In this document: positions 59,164-64,000 of the stretch, piece after piece
Layout: the number at the start of each line of letters is the position of its first letter
Position numbering within the stretch: position 1 is the stretch's first letter
DNA from: an uncultured Opitutia bacterium
GTDB lineage: Bacteria; Verrucomicrobiota; Verrucomicrobiia; Opitutales; Opitutaceae
NCBI GenBank assembly: GCA_903881475.1
Contig: CAIRTK010000018.1
Span: 37,919 to 101,918 of the forward strand
Direction of reading: 5' to 3'
DNA length: 64,000 nucleotides
The notes under the pieces: generated by a model
What the model was told of the DNA's origin: nothing
The model's input: only the letters and a program-made list of their open reading frames with translations
Database searches by the model: none
Made by a program: the position numbers and the translations under genes

Positions 59164-59622
59164 ATGCTCGCGAAAAAAATCGCCTTGGCATTCGGCATCG
59201 CGGTGATCTTTCCGTGGCTGGTCCATTATGGTGTCAGCACCTTCTGGCCGCAGCCGAAATGGGAGGATTACATGGTACAGGGAAACTACGACCCCGCGGC
59301 CCCGCGACTGGAACGGGAGCAGCGCCAGGCCGAGCAACGGAAGCTTCAGGAGTCGAAGAAGGCCGCCGACAAGGTTTTTGCCGTTCATTTGTTTGCGATC
59401 GCCGCGCCGCTCGGGCTGGCCGCGATTCTCTGCGGGGCCTTCCTGCGGGTCCAGTCGGTCGGCACCGGCCTGATGTTCGGCGGAATTTTCAGCGTCTGCG
59501 ACGGCTACGTGAATTATTGGAGGGAACTGCCTGACGCCCTCAGGTTCGTCTCGCTCCTGGCCGCTTTCATCGTGCTGGTGTGGTTGGGCTATAAAAAGCT
59601 GGAAAAAAATCCAACGGCTTAG
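59164..59622 (+). CDS. Small membrane protein, unknown function
   Basis: 152 aa from MLAKKIALAFGIAVIFPWLV. An N-terminal membrane helix is followed by a charged coiled segment ('LEREQRQAEQRKLQESKKAA', about residues 48-67). Three further helices follow ('VHLFAIAAPLGLAAILCGAF', 'GLMFGGIFSVCDG', 'FVSLLAAFIVLVWLGY'). No family is recognised. The upstream in-frame stretch is repeat E, so the ATG at 59164 is used. Confidence 0.65.
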   Translation: MLAKKIALAFGIAVIFPWLVHYGVSTFWPQPKWEDYMVQGNYDPAAPRLEREQRQAEQRKLQESKKAADKVFAVHLFAIAAPLGLAAILCGAFLRVQSVGTGLMFGGIFSVCDGYVNYWRELPDALRFVSLLAAFIVLVWLGYKKLEKNPTA

Positions 59623-59865
59623 TCGGCAGCATTCAGTTGGGGTGGAGCATGCCGCCCACAAAGCGCGGGTTGGCCAAACCCCCGACTAAACCCTGGCCGA
59701 GCTGATCAGCGCGTCGATGGCAACGCGCTCATCCGGATGTCACCGTTAGCAGATTCTTAGCGGGAAACGCCGGCGCGTTTACTACCCGCGGCGGCGGGGA
59801 AGGTCCATAATCGCGTCAGGTTCCGGTTGTGAGAGCGTGACGCTGCATGGCCGGACCTTTTCGCC

Positions 59866-60966
59866 ATGTTGAATGAAACGCTCCTGACTGCTGAAGCGGG
59901 CTCCGCGCCGTTGGCGGACGTGGCCTGCTGTCAGGACATCCCGGTGGTCCATAGCCGCGCCGAACCCTCGGCCGAACCGCAGCTGAAACCCGGCCAAATC
60001 CTGGACGGCCGGTTCGTGATCCGCGAACTCATCAGCCGTGGCGGCATGGCGACCGTTTACCGCGCAGAGGACCGGGAGAATGGCGGGCGGGAGGTGTCGA
60101 TCAAAGTGCCCTTGCGGAAGGTCGAGAGCGATCCCGCGGGCTATGCGCAATTCCGCCGCGAGGAGGAAACCGGCCTCCGGCTGAGGCATCCCTGGCTTGT
60201 GCGGGTTTACGCGGCGCCGGACCACCGGCAGCGGCCCTACATCGTGACGGAATTTCTGCGCGGCTGCACGCTCGCCCAACTCGGGAAGGACCGGCTGCCG
60301 TTGCCCGAGGCGGACGCGTTTAAAATCGTCGCGCTCCTCTGCGAGGCCGTCGGCCACATGCATGAGCGGGGCGTCATTCACCGCGACCTCAAGCCGTCCA
60401 ACGTGATGATTTGCCGGGATCAAACGCTGCGCGTGATGGACTTTGGCCTGGCCGCGCCGCCGGTCCGGCAGCGGAACGCCCTGGCCGGGTTGGCGCCGAT
60501 CTTTGGCTCGCCGGAATACATGGCGCCGGAGCAGGTGGAAAACGGGCCGATCGACGAACGCACGGACATTTATTCGCTCGGCGCGATCCTCTATGAGTTG
60601 TTGACCGGGTCGGTGCCGTTTCAGAACGAGGATCTCTGGCAATCCGCCTACCAGCGAACGGCCGGCGATCCGATCGCGCCGCGGAAGTTGAACCCCGCTC
60701 TTTCACGCGAGGCGGAGGAAATCGTGCTGCATGCCCTGCAGCGCAAACCGGGGGATCGCTATGCGAGCATGGAGGCCTTCCAGGCTGAGCTTCGGGCGCC
60801 GACGGGGGTGCCGGTGACGGGTTACGCCGAACGGCTCCGCTCGCCGCGCTGGAAACTGAGCTTTCATGGCACCCCAGTGCTGGCGGGCCTGTTGCTGGGT
60901 TTCGGCGCGGTACTTTTTCTGGTGGTCATGTTCCTCATCCTGACCGTCTGGCCCGTGACCCGATAA
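59866..60966 (+). CDS. Serine/threonine protein kinase (Hanks type) with C-terminal membrane helix
   Basis: 366 aa. The kinase domain covers about residues 48-315. Gly loop 'ISRGGMATVYRAED', catalytic Lys at about 80 in 'VSIKVPL', 'HRDLKPSNVMI' (catalytic loop), 'VMDFGLAAPP' (DFG) and 'GSPEYMAPEQ' are all intact, so it should be active. A juxtamembrane region leads to one membrane helix at about 340-362 (GLLLGFGAVLFLVVMFLILT). No extracytoplasmic sensor domain remains after it. The phosphorylation target is unknown. Confidence 0.93.
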   Translation: MLNETLLTAEAGSAPLADVACCQDIPVVHSRAEPSAEPQLKPGQILDGRFVIRELISRGGMATVYRAEDRENGGREVSIKVPLRKVESDPAGYAQFRREEETGLRLRHPWLVRVYAAPDHRQRPYIVTEFLRGCTLAQLGKDRLPLPEADAFKIVALLCEAVGHMHERGVIHRDLKPSNVMICRDQTLRVMDFGLAAPPVRQRNALAGLAPIFGSPEYMAPEQVENGPIDERTDIYSLGAILYELLTGSVPFQNEDLWQSAYQRTAGDPIAPRKLNPALSREAEEIVLHALQRKPGDRYASMEAFQAELRAPTGVPVTGYAERLRSPRWKLSFHGTPVLAGLLLGFGAVLFLVVMFLILTVWPVTR

Positions 60967-61024
60967 GACTTGGGCTCTTGGCCGGAGCCATGCAGTTGGC
61001 GCCGAATTCACCTATAAAATGCGA

Positions 61025-61130
61025 GGGATTGAAAGGTGGAGCGAGTTGCCCGGAACGCGCTGATCGGCTCGCCCGATTTTGGTCGTGGACGGAGCCAACC
61101 AACGCCTTGGGGGCAAGGCGTTCCACCCCC
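61025..61130 (-). repeat. MITE-like dispersed repeat F, copy 2
   Basis: The reverse complement begins gggggtggaacgccttgccc and ends gctccacctttcaatccctc, matching 6453-6558 with scattered changes. It lies downstream of the kinase gene in a 500-bp gap (60967-61470). The rest of the gap holds only the small candidate ORF below. Confidence 0.8.
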
Positions 61131-61202
61131 AACTGCCTGATGTCGGCCTAGGCACGAACGCACTCACCGCCAGGCCCATTGATCGGCAGTGTGGTGGCTC
61201 CA

Positions 61203-61334
61203 TCAGGTGCGCGAGGCGGGCGGATAGCGGTGCACGCACACGTGCTCCGGCGCCCTTGAGCAACGGACCTGAAAGGGCTGGAGATCGGGCCGGGAGAAAA
61301 AGCGCAGCAAGGCCCCGCAGGTCGGGCAGGCCAT
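61203..61334 (-). CDS. Candidate 43-aa CPTCG-containing small protein
   Basis: From the ATG at 61334: MACPTCGALLRFFSRPDLQP and onward to a TGA at 61203. It has a zinc-ribbon-like CPTC, and two more Cys within 'VRCSRAPEHVCVHRYP'. The same frame continues about 13 codons upstream without an ATG. The residue composition looks coding, but no family is recognised and a chance ORF cannot be excluded. Confidence 0.3.
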   Translation of the reverse strand: MACPTCGALLRFFSRPDLQPFQVRCSRAPEHVCVHRYPPASRT

Positions 61335-61470
61335 CGCGCGCTGACAGGGCAGGCGTACATGGGCAGGCTCCTAAAACCTCGACAAGCCCGGCGGGGCGAT
61401 CAACACGTCAGGCAAATCCCGCCGCCCTTTTTCCCGGCGGCTTCCGCGAGCGTTTCGACCCCTCTTCCGC

Positions 61471-62586
61471 ATGAAAACTCCCTCGTTCAACGGCGTCCAC
61501 ATGGGCATGGGCAACATCATGAAGCTCTCGCACGCGCAGACGCGTTCGATCACGGCCGAAAATGTCTATGGCGAGAAAGGCCGGGGTGGCATGGCGGAGG
61601 TCTCCGCGACCCCGCAGCCCGAGGTCGTCAAACTGGGGCAGCCGTGGAACGGCCCCACGCCGTCGTCCCGCGAACTCGGCCGCGGCTGGAAGGTGCGGCC
61701 CTGTCTGACGCTGCCGAAGACGAGCACGACCAAGCTCATGGACATCGACGGGCCGGGCGTTATCCAGCACCTCTGGATCACGGCCCACCAGAAGCATTCC
61801 CGCGACCTGATCCTGCGGATTTATTGGGACGGGTCCGACCAGCCCAGCGTGGAGGTGCCGATCGGCGATTTCTTCTGCAACGGCTGGAAGAACCGGGTGA
61901 CGGTGCTGGCCCTGCCGATCAACACGAACCCCAGCGGAGGATTCAACTGCTACTTCCCGATGCCGTTCCGGAAGCATGCGACCATGACGATCGAGAACCG
62001 CTCGCCCGGGGAGATCGACGGGTTTTTCTACGCGATCAACTACGCGCTGACCGACATCGATGACGACGACGCCTATTTCCACGCGCAGTTCCGCCGGTCT
62101 AATCCGCTCACGAACATGCAGGACCACGTGATCCTCGATGGCGTCAAGGGGCGCGGCCACTATGTCGGCACGTACATGGCGTGGCAGCAGAACTCCAACG
62201 GCTGGTGGGGGGAAGGGGAGTTCAAGGTGTTCCTCGACGGCGACAAGGAATTCCCGACCATCTGCGGCACGGGGACCGAGGATTACTTCGGCGGCGCGTG
62301 GTGTTTCCTGCAGAATTTCTCCGCCCCGTTCCTCGGCTACCCGGAAGGCATGTTTGGACGCGACGACCGCGCGGGCGGACGGCACGGGCTGTACCGGTTC
62401 CACATCATGGATCCGATCCGGTTCGAAAAGGACATCCGCATCACGATGCAGGCGCTGGGCTGGAGAACCGAAGGCCGCTTTCTGCCGCTGCAGGACGACA
62501 TCTCCTCCGTAGCCTACTGGTACCAGACACATCCGGCGGCCCCGTTTCCGCCGCTGCCGTCACGCGACCAGCTGGAAATCATCTAA
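61471..62586 (+). CDS. DUF2961 / glycoside hydrolase family 172 protein
   Basis: 371 aa. Family features are 'STTKLMDIDGPGVIQHLWIT', 'LILRIYWDGSDQPSVEVPIG', 'FCNGWKNRVTVLALPINTNP', 'SGGFNCYFPMPFRKHATMT' and the hallmark 'ICGTGTEDYFGGAWCF' (E-D-Y-F-G-G-A). GH172 members act on alpha-fructofuranosides and alpha-arabinofuranosides and related linkages. There is no signal peptide, so it is probably cytoplasmic. Specificity cannot be set from sequence. Confidence 0.92.
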   Translation: MKTPSFNGVHMGMGNIMKLSHAQTRSITAENVYGEKGRGGMAEVSATPQPEVVKLGQPWNGPTPSSRELGRGWKVRPCLTLPKTSTTKLMDIDGPGVIQHLWITAHQKHSRDLILRIYWDGSDQPSVEVPIGDFFCNGWKNRVTVLALPINTNPSGGFNCYFPMPFRKHATMTIENRSPGEIDGFFYAINYALTDIDDDDAYFHAQFRRSNPLTNMQDHVILDGVKGRGHYVGTYMAWQQNSNGWWGEGEFKVFLDGDKEFPTICGTGTEDYFGGAWCFLQNFSAPFLGYPEGMFGRDDRAGGRHGLYRFHIMDPIRFEKDIRITMQALGWRTEGRFLPLQDDISSVAYWYQTHPAAPFPPLPSRDQLEII

Positions 62587-62678
62587 GCCCAACCCGACGG
62601 GGTGAGCCGGAGGTGATCTCGAATTGCCCAATGGAGCCGGGGAGAGCCTGACTTAAACAATCGGAAAGTCGCGCCCGC

Positions 62679-63872
62679 TCAGTTTGTTTGAGAGGGCACT
62701 TCGTAGATCTCGACCAGTGCCACGCCCGTCGTGCCGCCCTGGCCCGAAACCTGAGCCGAATACGTGCCTGGCAGCAGCGTGACAAGAAGGGCGGCGTCCT
62801 TGCTGGCGGGATCGTTCAGCGGGAAGGCACCCACTTGCGACGCAGCCACGGCCACCGCGGCTGACCCGCCCCAGTCGTCGTTCTGAACGAGCACCTGGGC
62901 ATTGCTGTCGAAAATCTGGAGCTTTGGATCGGCGAGCACCCCGCCGACCCCGTAGGTGGAGAGGGTCGGGCCAATCCCGCGGATCAGCAGTTGAACCGGG
63001 GCATTGCCCGTGATGACGAAGCCGGCAATCAGGGCATTGGAGCCGGTTCCGACATTGTTGCGGGCCGAGACGTTGATCAGCCGTGTGTCACGATTCGTAT
63101 CCGCATCGTAGACTTCCACGAGCGCCACCCCGTTCTGACCGTTGGCACTCGTGACCTGGGCCGAGTAGGGCGCACTGCCGAGAGTTACGGACAGCGCGGC
63201 ATCCTGCGAGGCGCCATCCAGGGGAAAAGCACCAAGCGAGGTGAACAATGTCTGGAGCGAAGAGGAACCGCCCCAATCGTCGTTCGAGTTCAGCAAACTG
63301 CCGTTCGAACCGTAGAGTTTCAGCTGCGGGTTGGTCATCTGGCCGGTGACCCCGTAATTAGCCAGGGTCGGGCCGATGCCGCGGATCAGGAGCGATTTGG
63401 TGCTCGGCCCGGAAATGACAAAGCCCGCAATCAAAGTCTGGTCGCCGCTGCCGGCCGAGGCGCGGACCGATAAGTTGACGAGACGGGAGGTGCTCGAAGT
63501 GGAAGCGCCCAGTCCAAAAAAGCTGACGGTCCGGGCGCCGGAGCTGGACGGGACCGCCTTGATCCCGACGGCCTGCGCCCCGGTGCCGGGAGGGGTCAGG
63601 TTGATGCTGACCGTGTGGTTGGCGATGTTGGACGTCAGGGCAAAGGCCGAACCCCCGGCCGTGGTCCCGCTGAATGTGGCGGAATTGCCGTCCAAGCTCG
63701 TCACCGTGCCAGTCAGCCCATCTATGGCGGTCGGAGTCACGATGGCCGAGAGGAGGTCGCCGCCGTAGCCGATGATCGAATAGACCTTGCCCTGATCGCC
63801 ATTGAGCGCGAGGGCGGTATAAAAGTCCCCGGAAATCGGCGTGGCGGAACCATTGCCGGTGAACGGATCCAC
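62679..63872 (-). pseudogene. C-terminal part of a secreted surface protein, 5'-truncated
   Basis: About 397 codons remain. Two copies of the ~120-aa module shared with 22602-25070 are intact ('LINVSARNNVGTGSNALIAG', 'LLIRGIGPTLSTYGVGGVL', 'QNDDWGGS'). Before them is a domain with 'DGLTGTVTSLDGNSATFSG'. Possible coding continues back through WLEKVDPFTG, but an in-frame TGA lies at 63888-63890, no signal peptide is present, and the upstream DNA is a palindromic repeat. The GTG at 63872 is a formal start only. It is probably a gene remnant, or a full gene interrupted by a repeat insertion or frameshift. Confidence 0.6.
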
Positions 63873-63938
63873 CTTTTCGAGCCACCTTCAGAGTCGGTCT
63901 GGATGGTTAATTGATGTTGATACTCCTGACGCTGGTTG

Positions 63939-63996
63939 TCCATCCCTGGCGGAGGGAAGGCCCGGCTCGGCGGGCCTGACCGGAGCCAGGGATGGA
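63939..63996. repeat. Palindromic repeat (TCCATCCCTGGC...GCCAGGGATGGA)
   Basis: The outer arms tccatccctggc and gccagggatgga pair perfectly, with a GC-rich inner part (ggcccggctcggcgggcc). It is located just upstream of the truncated surface-protein gene. No other copy was noticed in the window. Confidence 0.7.
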
Positions 63997-64000
63997 AGTA

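Noticed and set aside
63737..63943. Minus-strand ORF of 68 aa upstream of the truncated surface protein
   Set aside because: It starts in a palindromic repeat and then reads the surface-protein region out of frame. No independent coding signal was seen.

Overview
The window looks like a chromosomal stretch from a GC-rich Verrucomicrobium, most likely family Opitutaceae (Opitutus or Lacunisphaera type). This is inferred from the gene set: delta-60/Ig-like surface proteins, DUF2961 (GH172) and GH2 glycosidases, a FliA/WhiG-like sigma factor, a GxxExxY protein and a single-chain glycyl-tRNA synthetase. The intergenic spaces are also full of long palindromic repeats. No rRNA, CRISPR array, prophage or classical insertion sequence was seen. 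One tRNA gene (CAU anticodon) is present.

Layout. Positions 1-12.4 kb hold housekeeping and membrane genes: miaB, gmk, gnd, moeA, an OPT-family transporter, dnaN, and pssA coupled to a RelE-fold gene. Positions 12.5-17.5 kb hold ilvA and a sugar-type ABC system whose binding protein is fused to a permease. A GxxExxY gene and repeats are inserted between its two permease genes. Positions 17.5-34 kb are mixed: a secreted Thr/Ser/Gly repeat protein, a GNAT, a sigma factor, a Gfo/Idh/MocA oxidoreductase, a haem-binding protein, a large delta-60/Ig surface protein, a flavin monooxygenase, an O-methyltransferase, GlyRS, an aldo/keto reductase, a zinc alcohol dehydrogenase and a GH2 enzyme.

The standout region is 34.1-54.6 kb. 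It encodes twelve different UroD-fold (MtaA/MtbA-like) methyltransferases around one corrinoid protein, one methyltetrahydrofolate-type pterin methyltransferase, one homocysteine S-methyltransferase, one RACo-type corrinoid activase, one DUF1638 protein, a DUF6580 membrane protein and an SGNH esterase. Two main transcription units diverge from a 171-bp spacer at 42983-43153. My reading is a corrinoid hub: many substrate-specific demethylases charge one shared corrinoid protein, which passes methyl groups to tetrahydrofolate and perhaps homocysteine. The activase restores inactive Co(II). The set also amounts to all the modules of MetH encoded separately. The substrates cannot be named from sequence. 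The flanking GH2, AKR, ADH, SGNH esterase and GH172 genes make methylated sugars or plant/algal methoxy compounds a reasonable guess.

Positions 54.6-64 kb hold a DUF962/Mpo1-like protein, a tandem TonB-domain protein, an enolase-superfamily enzyme, the tRNA, an SDR, a Ser/Thr kinase, a GH172 enzyme and a 5'-truncated surface protein that shares its C-terminal module with the protein at 22.6-25.1 kb.

At least seven families of intergenic inverted repeats recur. Two are about 105-170 bp MITE-like elements, each present twice in opposite orientation (6453/61025 and 30741/58932). Several repeat arms supply start or stop codons of neighbouring genes.
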